This document shows, piece after piece, positions 25,509 through 34,682 of a stretch of DNA of 64,000 nt (the first letter of the stretch is position 1; each line of letters starts with the position of its first letter). The notes beneath the pieces were generated by a model. That model had not been told where the DNA came from and did no database searches. It saw only the letters and a list, made by a program, of their open reading frames with translations. The stretch spans positions 220,139 through 284,138 of the forward strand of contig NZ_LQBK01000022.1 of the NCBI RefSeq assembly GCF_001483755.1, read 5' to 3'. This stretch comes from Kocuria rosea subsp. polaris (GTDB lineage: Bacteria > Actinomycetota > Actinomycetes > Actinomycetales > Micrococcaceae). Position numbers and translations under genes: made by a program.

Positions 25509-27415
25509 CGGGTCACCCAGGTCCTCTTCGTGGTGGTCGAGTAGTGCACGGTGAAGTTCTTGGAGAACCGCTGGCGGATCTCGGAGCCGTACCGGTACTC
25601 GTTGGTCGTGGGGTAGCCGTAGCCGCGCTCGGAGCCCGCGGCGATCCACTCGCGGCCGATCGCGCCGTTCTCCTGCACCGCGTGGGCGCCGGAGGCGGAG
25701 CTCCAGACGATCCGGTAGACCTTGCTGCCGTTGCGGAACACCTGGTAGGCGCCGCCGTTGAGCAGCCCGCCGCGCTCGGAGGTGACCGGATAGCCGTAGC
25801 CGCGCTCGTGACCGGCGCGCTTCCACAGCCCGCCGATCCCGCTGGTCTCCCGGACCGGCACGGCGCCGGTGGCCGGGCTCCACAGCACCTTGGTCACGGC
25901 GCTGCCCTTGCGGAACACCTGATAGGCGCCGCCGTCGACGAGCCCGCGGACCTCACGGGTGGTGGGGTAGCCGTAGCCGTTCTCCCAGCGGGTCGCGGCG
26001 AACTTGCGGCCGATGGCCCCGTTGAAGTTCACGGGCCACGCCCCGGTGGAGGGCGTCCAGTAGAAGGTGTGCTTCTTGGAGAAGCCCTGCAGGACGCCGC
26101 CGTGGAGGAGTCCGCCGCGCTCGTTGCCGGTGGGGGTGCCGAACACGGAGGAGCCGCCGAGGGCCCGGTACTGGTTGCCGATGGCGCCCTTGACCACGTA
26201 GCCGGCGGGGGCCACCTCGGTGGGGGCGGCCGGGGCGCCGGACGGGGTCCGTCCGCCGAGCGGCTTGTAGTAGGCGTTGCGCGCCAGGTCCCGCAGCTGC
26301 GTGGAGCTGCCGCGGTAGACGTTGGCGTCGATCTGCTCGGTGAACCCGGCGTCGGTGTACTGCCAGAAGTCGTAGGTGGACCACGCGCTGGGGACGATGG
26401 GGGCCGCGGTCTCGTAGGCGGCGATGTGCATGGGGTGGTCGTTGAACGCGCTGGAGTTGCCCGTGCAGTCCCGCCACCAGTAATAGTTCGTGTAGATGGC
26501 CGGCAGCCGCCCGGTGCGGGACTTGTACCGGTCGGAGAAGTCCCGGATCCAGCGGACCATCTCGGACGGGGAGAAGCCGTAGCAGGCGTTGCCGTAGAGG
26601 GAGGGGTACGGGTTGTTCTCGATGTCCAGCAGGCCGGGCAGGGTCCGGCCGTCCGCGGACCAGCCGCCGCCGTTGGCCAGGAAGTAGTCCGCCTGCTTGG
26701 CGCCGGAGGAGTCCCGGGTGGGGATCGCGAAGTGGTAGCCGCCGCGGTACATGCCCACGGCCCCCGCACCGGCGTACTGCTGAGTGAACAGGCTGTTGCG
26801 GATGCTGTCGCCCTCGGAGGACTTCACGTAGGCGAAGCGCGAGCCCTGGTTCCACAGGCTCGTCCAGTTCAGGGACGGCTGCCAGTTGGAGACGTCCGTG
26901 CCCTTGATGCCGCTGGGGGCCCAGGAGGCGGCGGCGCCGAGGGAGGACGCGGACGCGACCCCCGCGCCCGCCTCCTCCGCGGCGTCACCGGCATCGGAGC
27001 CGGCAGCGGCATCCGTGCCGTCGTCGTCGGCGGTCCCGGAGAGCTCCTCCGCGGTGCGGGCGGAGCTCGCGGCGAGCTGCTCGAAGTGCTGGTCGGACTT
27101 GGCCCACTGCCCCATCACGGCACCGCCGTGGGGGTCGCCGGGGGTCGGCTGCGTGCCGGCGCGCTCCGGGTCGGGGAGGACGGCCTCGCCGGTGGTCCCG
27201 TCCACGAGGGTGGAGACGACCTCGCCGTCGGACTCCACGACCTTGGAGACCAGGTTGCCCTGCCGCTCCTCGGAGAGGGTGGTCGAAGAGGTGGTGGCGG
27301 CCCCGTCCAGGGCCGCGACCGGGGTGAGTGTGGTGATGGCCAGCACCGCCGCCGTGAGGGCAGCGGGCAGCGTCAGTCGGGGGGGTGCTTTCACGCTGGA
27401 ACGCCTATCTCGCAT
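25505..27415 (-). CDS. Secreted GH25 muramidase (lysozyme) with LGFP repeats
   Basis: 636 residues from the ATG at 27415. A signal peptide ends near TPVAALDG, then a spacer rich in Ala, Glu and Asp, then a GH25 domain: GTDVSNWQPSLNW, FAYVKSSEGD, GAVGMYRGGYHFA, LPGLLDIENNPY and YDFWQYTDAGF. The Asp/Glu of LLDIENN is the catalytic-site region of this family. About seven LGFP repeats follow. It should cut the sugar backbone of peptidoglycan outside the cell. Alternative start ATG at 27448; neither start has a clear ribosome site. The 285 bases upstream include an A+T-rich stretch (27480-27530) with TTGCATAAATAATCAATAA, probably its promoter. Confidence 0.9.
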   Translation of the reverse strand: MRDRRSSVKAPPRLTLPAALTAAVLAITTLTPVAALDGAATTSSTTLSEERQGNLVSKVVESDGEVVSTLVDGTTGEAVLPDPERAGTQPTPGDPHGGAVMGQWAKSDQHFEQLAASSARTAEELSGTADDDGTDAAAGSDAGDAAEEAGAGVASASSLGAAASWAPSGIKGTDVSNWQPSLNWTSLWNQGSRFAYVKSSEGDSIRNSLFTQQYAGAGAVGMYRGGYHFAIPTRDSSGAKQADYFLANGGGWSADGRTLPGLLDIENNPYPSLYGNACYGFSPSEMVRWIRDFSDRYKSRTGRLPAIYTNYYWWRDCTGNSSAFNDHPMHIAAYETAAPIVPSAWSTYDFWQYTDAGFTEQIDANVYRGSSTQLRDLARNAYYKPLGGRTPSGAPAAPTEVAPAGYVVKGAIGNQYRALGGSSVFGTPTGNERGGLLHGGVLQGFSKKHTFYWTPSTGAWPVNFNGAIGRKFAATRWENGYGYPTTREVRGLVDGGAYQVFRKGSAVTKVLWSPATGAVPVRETSGIGGLWKRAGHERGYGYPVTSERGGLLNGGAYQVFRNGSKVYRIVWSSASGAHAVQENGAIGREWIAAGSERGYGYPTTNEYRYGSEIRQRFSKNFTVHYSTTTKRTWVTR

Positions 27416-27699
27416 GGATCGTTGGGGGAACGACTCGTGCAAGGCCATGGGGATGGGGGGAAGATCCTCTGGAGCCAGGTCGAGTATAAAGGTGCGTTTG
27501 CATAAATAATCAATAACGATGGGCCGTGTTACGCACCCGTACACCTCTGCGCGTAGTCATTCGGACCCGGGAACGACGACGGCGGGCTCGCCGCCTTCCA
27601 GCTCGGTCCCGCGGCGCGGTGCCGATGAGCGGGGAAACGCCCTGCTCAGGGCGGTCCCCCGGATACGATGAACCGGACTCGACCCCCCAGAGGAGAACC

Positions 27700-28311
27700 A
27701 TGGCCCCCACGCGCATCCTGACGGTCTGCACGGGCAACGTGTGCCGCTCGCCCATGGCGGCGGTCGAGCTCGACCACGGCCTCAACGAGATCTCGCCCGG
27801 CGGCTTCGAGGTGACGAGCGCCGGGATGCACGCGCTGGTGGACGAGGGCTTCGAGGAGCGGGTCGGCCAGCTGGCCCGGGACCGCGGCCTGGAGGCCGCC
27901 GCCGCGCACAAGGCCCGGCAGGTCACCCCGGACGTGCTCCGGGACGTGGACCTGGTGCTCGTGATGGCCCGCGAGCACACCCAGCTGGTGCTCCAGCAGT
28001 CCCCGCGGCTGCTGAAGAAGGTCTTCACCCTGCGGGAGTTCGCCCGGATCCTGCAGTACCTCTCCACCGACCCGGAGCTGGACCGCGCTGTGCCGGCGGA
28101 CCGCGCCGAGCGCTGGGCGTGGCTGGTCCAGCAGGCGCCGCGGCTGCGGCAGCGGGTGCCGGTGCGCCACCCCGAGCGCAACGACGTGATCGACCCCTAC
28201 CGCCAGGAGGACGCGGTGCTCCAGCAGATGGCGGACGAGCTGTTCGAGGCCACGGACGCCATCCTCGCCTTCGAGCGGCGCTACGCGGAGCGGGCGCCGA
28301 CGGCAGGGTAG
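27700..28311 (+). CDS. Low-molecular-weight protein-tyrosine phosphatase
   Basis: 203 residues. The active-site loop C-X5-R is CTGNVCRS (Cys10, Arg16), and the general-acid segment appears as NDVIDPYRQ. These Wzb/Etk-partner-type enzymes remove phosphate from tyrosines of BY-kinases that control polysaccharide export. The ATG at 27700 has AGGAG eight bases upstream. It stands alone between a divergent lysozyme gene and a terminator, 8 kb from the BY-kinase gene (36448-38148), its likely partner. Longer than the usual 150 residues, with an insert rich in Arg/Leu in the middle. Confidence 0.92.
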   Translation: MAPTRILTVCTGNVCRSPMAAVELDHGLNEISPGGFEVTSAGMHALVDEGFEERVGQLARDRGLEAAAAHKARQVTPDVLRDVDLVLVMAREHTQLVLQQSPRLLKKVFTLREFARILQYLSTDPELDRAVPADRAERWAWLVQQAPRLRQRVPVRHPERNDVIDPYRQEDAVLQQMADELFEATDAILAFERRYAERAPTAG

Positions 28312-28314
28312 TCC

Positions 28315-28342
28315 TCCCTCAGGTCGGTTTTACCCTGAGGGA
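28315..28342. terminator. Bidirectional hairpin
   Basis: A perfect 9-bp stem (TCCCTCAGG, 28315-28323, with 28334-28342), four bases after the phosphatase stop and ahead of the convergent small gene. The TTTTA run is in the loop rather than after the stem. Confidence 0.6.
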
Positions 28343-28413
28343 GTTGTCCCGCCGAGGTGGTGTGCCTGACGGATCGCTGAGCTGTGCGACGGCGGAGTGC
28401 GTCGCGCGAGCGG

Positions 28414-28656
28414 TCAGCCCTGGCCGAACCTCTGCTGGGCAGCCTGGCGAGTGGTGTCGAGAGCAGCGCCGATCACGGCCCAGGAGTCACCGGCCTCGCG
28501 GGCCGCCTTCACCGCCTCGCGCAACTCCTGTTCCGCCTCGGCGATGTGCTGCCGAGCGGCCAGAATGCGCCGGAAATGCACAGCGTCGCGCGCTGGGTGT
28601 GACGACACCTCGAGTTCATCAAGTCCGGTGCGGTCGTGCGCGGTGGTGATGTCCAT
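28414..28656 (-). CDS. Small helix-turn-helix-like protein
   Basis: 80 residues from the ATG at 28656, which has GAGGTGG seven bases ahead; an ATG 15 bases upstream lacks a ribosome site. A long helix rich in Glu/Ala (ARQHIAEAEQELREAVKAAREAG) leads into DSWAVIGAALDTTRQAAQQRFG, which reads as a helix-turn-helix of a type found in many small actinobacterial proteins that bind DNA. No partner gene is obvious. Function unknown; DNA binding is inference. Confidence 0.65.
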   Translation of the reverse strand: MDITTAHDRTGLDELEVSSHPARDAVHFRRILAARQHIAEAEQELREAVKAAREAGDSWAVIGAALDTTRQAAQQRFGQG

Positions 28657-28791
28657 GGAATTCCACCTCATCTCAAGTAGTCGTAGAACTTCGGCCGGAG
28701 CAGATGTCCAGGTCCTCAGGATGCCCGATCCCCTCGGGGTGTCAAGGTAAGCTTGACATCACTGGTCGCGACCTCGATGGTCGCACGCCCG

Positions 28792-29532
28792 TCAGGCGGG
28801 CATCCTGCGCAGCGTGAGGTAGGAGCCGACCGCGAGCAGGGCGCTCACCAGCACGGCCCACATCGTCAGGCCCAGGGACCCGGTGTCGAGGATCCACGTC
28901 CCCACCTCCGGCCAGGCCTGCCGCAGGCTCACCAGGGCGATGAGCCCCACGAGGGCCAGGCCGATCGCGAGCATGACGATCACGAGCTTGGCCGTGCCGA
29001 AGCGCTTGAAGATCGTCGCGAACCAGAAGCCGATGATGAAGAACAGCATCGTCGAGACGAAGTACGTCAGGCCGGCCGCGAGCGGTCCCGCCTCCCACAC
29101 CCACTCGAGGTAGGCGAAGTACCCGTTCAGGCCGTACCCGTCGGTGGCCTGCTCGACCAGTCCGAGCAGCACGAAGATCAGCGACATCCCGAGGCCGCTC
29201 ACCGCGGCGGCCGCCAGGGAGCCGACGTAGAACTCCCGCCGCGTCAGGCTCATCGCCTGGGAGAACGGGAAGGTCAGCGTCATGGCCTGGACGCCGACCA
29301 CGAGGAAGTACCACAGCGGAGCCTGCGAGCCTCCACCGATCTTGACGTCCACGCCGCCCGCGCTCTGGATGATCCAGTAGATGAGCAGCGTGATCACCCA
29401 CGCGCCGCCGAGCACGAGGGCCGGCACCCAGACGAACGTCTGCGTGTTCACGAACTGCAGACGCACCACGTTGAGGGTGCGGTGGCGCACCGCGGCGGGG
29501 CGGGTGACGCTGCCGGCATCGAGGGCGGTCAT
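28792..29532 (-). CDS. ABC transporter permease (YtrC/D-like)
   Basis: 246 residues with about six hydrophobic segments (for example VWVPALVLGGAWVITLLIYW, LTYFVSTMLFFIIGFWFATIF and LVIVMLAIGLALVGLIALVSL). No solute-binding gene is nearby. The ATG at 29532 overlaps the stop of the ATPase gene as ATGA, so the two subunits are made together. With the GntR regulator ahead this matches the YtrA-type operons, which export antibiotics or respond to wall stress. Substrate unknown. Confidence 0.85.
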   Translation of the reverse strand: MTALDAGSVTRPAAVRHRTLNVVRLQFVNTQTFVWVPALVLGGAWVITLLIYWIIQSAGGVDVKIGGGSQAPLWYFLVVGVQAMTLTFPFSQAMSLTRREFYVGSLAAAAVSGLGMSLIFVLLGLVEQATDGYGLNGYFAYLEWVWEAGPLAAGLTYFVSTMLFFIIGFWFATIFKRFGTAKLVIVMLAIGLALVGLIALVSLRQAWPEVGTWILDTGSLGLTMWAVLVSALLAVGSYLTLRRMPA

Positions 29533-30449
29533 CGGAGTGCTCCTTCCTGGGTGGCCGCGGCGGAGGCGTCGTGGCCGGGGGAGCGCCGTTGCGTGCGGCG
29601 CACGATGAGCTGCTGCAGCGAGACGGGCGCGAGCTCGAGTCCTGCCGCGGTGAGCGCGGCGCGCTCGGTCTCGTCGAGGCGGCCGAGGAACGTGACGGAG
29701 GCGACGCGGCCGAGGATCTCCCGGTGGATGACCTCGCGGCCGCGCACGGCGTCCTCGACCGCGGACGCCTCGCCGACGACGTTCGTGGCCTGGGCGCGGG
29801 CGTCGTCGGTGGACTCGTCCATGATGATCCGGCCCTCGTCGATCACGAGCACCCGCTCGAGGAGGTTCGCGACCTCGTCGATGAGGTGGCTCGAGAGCAG
29901 CACCGTCCGGGGGTGCTCCGCGTAGTCCGCCAGGAGCCGGTCGTAGAAGATCTGCCGCGCGACGGCGTCGAGGCCGAGGTACGGCTCGTCGAAGAAGGTG
30001 ATCTCCGCGCGGGAGGCGAGACCGATGATGACGCCGACGGCGGAGAGCTGCCCGCGCGAGAGCTTCTTGATGGTGCGCTTCACGGGCAGCTGGAACTCCT
30101 CGACGAGCTCGTCGGCGAGGTGCTGGTCCCACCGCGGGAAGAACAGCCGCGCCGAGGTGAAGGCGTGCCGCGGGGTGGCGTCGTCGGGATACTTCTGGCT
30201 CTCGCGCACGAAGCACATCCGGCTGAGCACCCGGGCGTTCTCGTAGGGGTTCTCCCCGAACACCCGCACGTCACCGCTGGTGGGGAGGTTCTGGGCCGTG
30301 AGGATCGACATCGCGGTCGTCTTGCCGGCGCCGTTGCGCCCTAGCAGGCCGTAGATCGTGTCCTGCTCGACGTCGAAGCTCACGTCGTCGAGGGCGACCT
30401 TGTCCTTGTAGCGCTTCGTGAGGTTCCGGACCTGGATCACGGGGTTCAT
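29529..30449 (-). CDS. ABC transporter ATP-binding protein
   Basis: 306 residues. Walker A GRNGAGKTT near residue 40, signature LSRGQLSAVG, Walker B ITFFDEPYLGLD and switch His in LLSSHLIDEV are present. The signature LSRGQ departs from the usual LSGGQ, which occurs in the YtrB branch. A C-terminal extension of about 90 residues follows the cassette. The ATG at 30449 overlaps the end of the GntR regulator gene (ATGA). Energises the neighbouring permease. Confidence 0.92.
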   Translation of the reverse strand: MNPVIQVRNLTKRYKDKVALDDVSFDVEQDTIYGLLGRNGAGKTTAMSILTAQNLPTSGDVRVFGENPYENARVLSRMCFVRESQKYPDDATPRHAFTSARLFFPRWDQHLADELVEEFQLPVKRTIKKLSRGQLSAVGVIIGLASRAEITFFDEPYLGLDAVARQIFYDRLLADYAEHPRTVLLSSHLIDEVANLLERVLVIDEGRIIMDESTDDARAQATNVVGEASAVEDAVRGREVIHREILGRVASVTFLGRLDETERAALTAAGLELAPVSLQQLIVRRTQRRSPGHDASAAATQEGALR

Positions 30450-30844
30450 GGTGTCCTTCGATCTGGCGTGGCCTGTGGTGCGGTGCCGGCGGCACCGGCT
30501 CGGACGAGATCGGCGACGTCGTCGGGTCCGAGCCCGATCTTGCGCGCCTCGGCGAGCAGCGGGTGCACGTAGCGGTGGGCGAAGGCGTTGCGGCGCTCCT
30601 CGAGCAGGAGTTCGCGGGCGCCGGATGCCACGAACATCCCGATGCCCCGGCGCTTGTGGAGCACTCCCTTGCCGACGAGCATGTTGATGCCCTTCGCGGC
30701 GGTGGCCGGGTTGATGCGGTAGAAGGCGGCGAGCTCGGTGGTGGACGGGGCCTGCGCCTCCTCGGCGAGGCTGCCGTCCACGATCGAGTCCTCGACCTGT
30801 TCGGCGATCTGCACGAACAGGGGCCTGCCTTCGTCGACCACCAC
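30446..30844 (-). CDS. GntR-family regulator, YtrA subfamily
   Basis: 132 residues. An N-terminal winged-helix domain (PLFVQIAEQVEDSIVDGSL, PSTTELAAFYRINPATAAKGINML, then KRRGIGMFV) is followed by a short two-helix effector part, the small layout of the YtrA subfamily, which represses ABC-exporter operons. Starts with one of two GTG codons (30844 or 30841) behind GGAGG. First gene of the three-gene operon and probably autoregulatory; a candidate operator is just upstream. Confidence 0.9.
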   Translation of the reverse strand: MVVDEGRPLFVQIAEQVEDSIVDGSLAEEAQAPSTTELAAFYRINPATAAKGINMLVGKGVLHKRRGIGMFVASGARELLLEERRNAFAHRYVHPLLAEARKIGLGPDDVADLVRAGAAGTAPQATPDRRTP

Positions 30845-30863
30845 GACCTCCGAGTTTCTCGGT

Positions 30864-30877
30864 TAGTTACTCCACTA
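30864..30877. promoter_or_regulatory. Candidate YtrA-type operator/promoter region
   Basis: An A+T-rich spot in GC-rich DNA, 20 bases ahead of the regulator start, with the half-sites TAGT and ACTA separated by six bases. Position and inverted symmetry fit a GntR operator, but the arms are only four bases. Confidence 0.35.
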
Positions 30878-30935
30878 GTACACCGCAGGAGCAGAGAAGG
30901 GGCAAGGGTATTCCGAAGACGCGGACATGTTGCGC

Positions 30936-33338
30936 TCAGGCGCCCACGTAGGCGGCGAGGTGCTCACCGGTGAGGGTCGAGCGGGCGGCGACGAGCTCGG
31001 CAGGGGTGCCCTCGAACACGACCCGGCCGCCGTCGTGGCCGGCGCCGGGGCCGAGGTCGATGATCCGGTCCGCGTGGGCCATGACCGCCTGGTGGTGCTC
31101 GATGACGATCACCGACTTGCCGGAGTCCACCAGCCGGTCGAGCAGGCCCAGCAGTTGCTGGACGTCGGCGAGGTGCAGGCCGGTGGTCGGCTCGTCGAGG
31201 ACGTAGACGCCGCCCTTCTTGCCGAGATGCGTGGCCAGCTTGAGCCGCTGCCGCTCGCCGCCGGAGAGCGTGGTCAGCGGTTGGCCTAGGCTGAGGTAGC
31301 CCAGTCCAACGTCGGCCAGCCGGTCCAGGATCGCGTGCGCGGCGGGGGTGCGCGCCTCGCCGGCGCCGAAGAACTTCTCGGCCTCCTCGACCGGCATCGC
31401 GAGCACCTCGGCGATGTTGCGCCCGCCCAGCGTGTGCTCGAGCACCGAGGCCTGGAACCGCCGGCCCTCGCACTCCTCGCACGTGGTGGCCACCCCGGCC
31501 ATCATCGCCAGGTCCGTGTAGATGACGCCGGCGCCGTTGCAGGCGGGACAGGCGCCCTCGGAGTTGGCGCTGAACAGCGCGGGCTTCACGCCGTTGGCCT
31601 TGGCGAAGGCCTTGCGGATGGGGTCCAGCAGTCCCGTGTACGTCGCCGGGTTGCTGCGCCGGGAGCCGCGGATGGCGGCCTGGTCGATCGACACCACGCC
31701 CTCCCGGCCGAGCACCGAGCCGGCGATCAGCGAGCTCTTGCCCGAGCCGGCCACGCCCGTCAGCACCGTCAGCACGCCGAGCGGGATGTCGACGTCCACG
31801 GAGCGCAGGTTGTTCGTGTCGGCGCCGCGCACCTCCAGGACCCCGGAGGGTTCGCGGACCGACGGCTTCAGGGCAGCGCGGTCGTCCAGGTGCCGCCCGG
31901 TGAGGGTGCCCGCGGTGCGCAGACCGTCGACGGTGCCCTCGTAGCAGACCGTGCCGCCGCCCGTGCCGGCGCCGGGGCCGAGGTCGACCACGTGGTCGGC
32001 GATCGCGATGGTCTCCGGCTTGTGCTCCACGACCAGCACCGTGTTGCCCTTGTCCCGCAGGAGCAGCAGGAGGTTGTTCATCCGCTCGATGTCGTGCGGG
32101 TGCAGCCCGATGGTCGGTTCGTCGAAGACGTAGGTGACGTCGGTGAGCGAGGAGCCGAGGTGGCGGATCATCTTGGTGCGCTGAGCCTCCCCGCCGGAGA
32201 GCGTGCCCGAGGAGCGGCTGAGCGAGAGGTATCCCAGCCCGATCTCCACGAAGGAGTCGAGGGTCTCGCCCAGAGCCGTGAGCAGCGGTGCCACGGACGG
32301 CTCGTCCAGCTCGCGCACCCAGGCGGCGAGATCGCTGATCTGCATCGCGCAGGCCTCGGCGATGTTGATCCCGCGGATCGTGGAGGACCGGGCGGCCGCG
32401 CTGAGCCGGGTGCCGCCGCACTCGGGGCAGGCGGTGAACGTCACCGCCCGCTCCACGAAGGCGCGGATGTGCGGCTGCAGGGCGCTCACGTCCTTGGTCA
32501 GGAAGGACTTCTGGATCTTCGGGATCAGCCCCTCGTAGGTGAGGTTGATGCCGTCGACCTTGATCTTGGTCGGCTCCTTGTGCAGCAGGTCGTGCAACTC
32601 GTCCTCGGTGAAGTCGCGGATCGGCTTGTCCGGGTCGAAGAAGCCGCAGCCGCTGAAGATCCGGCCGTACCAGCCCTCCGTGCTGTAGCCGGGAACGGTG
32701 AGCGCGCCCTCGTTGAGGGACTTGGCGGAGTCGTAGAGCTGGGTGAGGTCGAAGTCGTTGACCTGGCCCATGCCCTCGCAACGAGGGCACATGCCGCCGG
32801 TGATGGAGAAGCTGCGCCGCTCCTTCACGGTCTTGCCGCCGCGTTCCATGGTCACCGCGCCCGCGCCGCTGATCGAGGCGACGTTGAAGGAGAACGCCTT
32901 GGCCGTGCCGATGTGCGGCTGACCGAGCCGGCTGAAGAGGATCCGCAGCATCGCGTCCGCGTCGGTGGCGGTGCCGACCGTGGAGCGGGCGTTGGCGCCC
33001 ATCCGCTCCTGGTCCACGATGATCGCGGTGGTGAGGCCGTCGAGGACGTCGACGTCGGGCCGGGCCTGCGTGGGCATGAAGCCCTGCACGAAGGAGCTGT
33101 AGGTCTCGTTGATCAGCCGCTGGGACTCCGCGGCGATCGTGCCGAACACCAGCGAGCTCTTCCCGGACCCGGAGACACCGGTGAACACCGTCAACCGGCG
33201 CTTGGGCAGCTCCACGCTGATGTCCCGGAGGTTGTTCTCCCGGGCGCCCTGGACCCGGATCAGGCCGTGGCTGTCGGCCACGTGCAGCGCAGTGGACGGT
33301 GCGGGGGAGTGCGGGTCCTGGCTCGGGGGCGTGCTCAT
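30936..33338 (-). CDS. UvrA-like ATPase (short, antibiotic-resistance-type UvrA paralogue)
   Basis: 800 residues, about 150 shorter than housekeeping UvrA. Two ABC modules: Walker [11 protein letters not shown] and [10 protein letters not shown], signatures LSGGEAQR and LSGGERQR, with [13 protein letters not shown] and [13 protein letters not shown]. Zinc-finger pairs CPRC, CPEC, CPAC and CEEC are present, but the stretch after the first Walker A goes almost directly to SSFVQGFMP, so the UvrB-binding/interaction insert appears reduced. Such paralogues are found in drug producers and bind DNA adducts. The ATG at 33338 has GGAGA five bases ahead. Not part of the YtrA operon behind it, whose promoter lies in the 92-base gap. 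Confidence 0.88.
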   Translation of the reverse strand: MSTPPSQDPHSPAPSTALHVADSHGLIRVQGARENNLRDISVELPKRRLTVFTGVSGSGKSSLVFGTIAAESQRLINETYSSFVQGFMPTQARPDVDVLDGLTTAIIVDQERMGANARSTVGTATDADAMLRILFSRLGQPHIGTAKAFSFNVASISGAGAVTMERGGKTVKERRSFSITGGMCPRCEGMGQVNDFDLTQLYDSAKSLNEGALTVPGYSTEGWYGRIFSGCGFFDPDKPIRDFTEDELHDLLHKEPTKIKVDGINLTYEGLIPKIQKSFLTKDVSALQPHIRAFVERAVTFTACPECGGTRLSAAARSSTIRGINIAEACAMQISDLAAWVRELDEPSVAPLLTALGETLDSFVEIGLGYLSLSRSSGTLSGGEAQRTKMIRHLGSSLTDVTYVFDEPTIGLHPHDIERMNNLLLLLRDKGNTVLVVEHKPETIAIADHVVDLGPGAGTGGGTVCYEGTVDGLRTAGTLTGRHLDDRAALKPSVREPSGVLEVRGADTNNLRSVDVDIPLGVLTVLTGVAGSGKSSLIAGSVLGREGVVSIDQAAIRGSRRSNPATYTGLLDPIRKAFAKANGVKPALFSANSEGACPACNGAGVIYTDLAMMAGVATTCEECEGRRFQASVLEHTLGGRNIAEVLAMPVEEAEKFFGAGEARTPAAHAILDRLADVGLGYLSLGQPLTTLSGGERQRLKLATHLGKKGGVYVLDEPTTGLHLADVQQLLGLLDRLVDSGKSVIVIEHHQAVMAHADRIIDLGPGAGHDGGRVVFEGTPAELVAARSTLTGEHLAAYVGA

Positions 33339-33514
33339 CGTGTCTCCATCCCTGGGGCGCCCTGCCGTGACGGCCTCCGGCGGCGTCGCCCGGTTCGATC
33401 CGACCGGTTCCGAGCATACGTCCGGCCCGTCGTGGTGGGCAGGCGGACGTCCCTCGGTGCAGTACGTCGTCGTCATCGGTGCCGGGCGCGGCCGGCCGGT
33501 GCCATCATGGGCCC

Positions 33515-33877
33515 ATGGCGAGCACCGATCCGATCACTCTGGAGCAGCAGGGCTGGCAGGCCCTGTCCTCGACCGGCGAGCAGGCCGCGGCCTTCTACGA
33601 CGACGTCCTCGCCCAGGAGGTGGTGATGCTGCTGCCCGGCGGCCTGCTCCTGGACGACCGTGCGGCGATCGTGGCGTCCATGGCCGGGATCCCGTGGTCC
33701 TCCTACGAGCTGTCCGAGCTCCGGGCGCTGCACCCGACCCCCGACACTGCGGTGGTCTGCTACCGCGTGGTGGCCCGCCGGGGAGAGTCCGCCCCGTACG
33801 ACGCGCTCGTCAGCAGCACCTACGCCCGCCGGGACCGGGGCTGGAAGCTGGTCGTGCACCAGCAGACCCCCTGCTGA
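33515..33877 (+). CDS. NTF2-like (SnoaL/DUF4440-type) small protein
   Basis: 120 residues. Helical N-terminus EQQGWQALSSTGEQAAAFYDDVLAQEVVMLLPGG, split across a cone-shaped alpha+beta fold, then VVCYRVVARRG and TYARRDRGWKLVVHQQTP, the end typical of the NTF2-like family (DUF4440). Some members bind small ligands; no catalytic residues can be assigned. The ATG at 33515 is chosen over an upstream GTG-like extension. It reads away from the UvrA-like gene. Confidence 0.75.
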   Translation: MASTDPITLEQQGWQALSSTGEQAAAFYDDVLAQEVVMLLPGGLLLDDRAAIVASMAGIPWSSYELSELRALHPTPDTAVVCYRVVARRGESAPYDALVSSTYARRDRGWKLVVHQQTPC

Positions 33878-33923
33878 GGCCGCCGCCGGAGCCCCGCCGA
33901 AGCAGGCCGGTGACTCTTGACCA

Positions 33924-33939
33924 GCAACCATAAGGTTGC
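33924..33939. promoter_or_regulatory. ArsR-type operator upstream of the ArsR-VOC pair
   Basis: A perfect inverted repeat GCAACC-ATAA-GGTTGC (33924-33939), 14 bases before the regulator GTG. It matches the usual ArsR-family operator form of inverted half-sites around a 4-base A/T centre and overlaps the likely promoter. Confidence 0.7.
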
Positions 33940-33952
33940 CTATTCTGGACGT

Positions 33953-34246
33953 GTGGACATCCTGTTCCAGGCCCTGGCCCACCCCGCGCGGCGGATCCTG
34001 CTCGAGGAGCTCGCCGCGCGTAACGACCAGAGCCTCTTCGAGCTCACCGTGCGTCTCATCAACGACCACGGCCTGGCCATGACCCGGCAGGCCGTGACCA
34101 AGCACCTGGCCGTGCTGCGCCAGGCCGGCCTGGTGACCACCACCGTCCAGGGACGCACCACGCTGCACCACCTGGACACCTCACCGCTCACCGCCGCGCG
34201 GCAGTGGATGGACTCCCTGCCGCCCCCGCCGAAGGACACGCCATGA
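33953..34246 (+). CDS. ArsR-family winged-helix transcriptional regulator
   Basis: 97 residues. Starts with VDILFQALAHPARRILLEELA, the standard ArsR helix, and has a recognition helix MTRQAVTKHLAVLRQAGLV, followed by the wing GRTTLHHLD. No Cys metal sites are present, so it probably senses something other than a metal. The GTG at 33953 is used; a longer TTG start at 33917 would contain the operator itself. It overlaps the VOC gene by four bases, so both are likely derepressed together. Confidence 0.87.
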   Translation: MDILFQALAHPARRILLEELAARNDQSLFELTVRLINDHGLAMTRQAVTKHLAVLRQAGLVTTTVQGRTTLHHLDTSPLTAARQWMDSLPPPPKDTP

Positions 34247-34650
34247 TCATCACCACCGCCAGCATCTTCGTGGACGACCAGCAGAAGGCCCTGGATTTCT
34301 ACACCTCCACGCTGGGCTTCCAGCTCAAGACCTACGTGCCGGCCGGGGCCCACCGCTGGCTGACCGTCGTCTCGCCGCAGGCCCCGGAGGGGGTGGAGCT
34401 GCTCCTGGAGCCCTCCGAGCACCTGGCCGTCCGGCCGTTCAAGGAAGCGCTGGTGGCCGACGGCATTCCGTTCAACAGCTTCGGCGTGGAGGACGTGCAG
34501 GCGGAGTACGAACGGCTCGTCGGCCTGGGCGTGCGCTTCGTGCAGGAGCCGACGGCGATGGGCCCGGTCACCGCTGCGATCCTCGACGACACGTGCGGCA
34601 ACCTCATCATGATCGCGGAGATGACCGACCCGGAGGCCGCCGGGCAGTGA
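34243..34650 (+). CDS. VOC-superfamily (glyoxalase-like) protein
   Basis: 135 residues. Paired beta-alpha-beta modules begin IITTASIFVDDQQKALDFYTSTLGF and end CGNLIMIAEM. The metal ligands of the family are represented by His (AHRW) and Glu (ELLLEP, MIAEM) positions. Such proteins act on small molecules or bind drugs such as bleomycin. Start overlaps the ArsR stop as ATGA. Substrate unknown; ArsR control suggests a stress or detoxification role. Confidence 0.85.
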   Translation: MIITTASIFVDDQQKALDFYTSTLGFQLKTYVPAGAHRWLTVVSPQAPEGVELLLEPSEHLAVRPFKEALVADGIPFNSFGVEDVQAEYERLVGLGVRFVQEPTAMGPVTAAILDDTCGNLIMIAEMTDPEAAGQ

Positions 34651-34682
34651 GCGCCGCGCCGCGGGGGATCGGGTCGCGGGAT

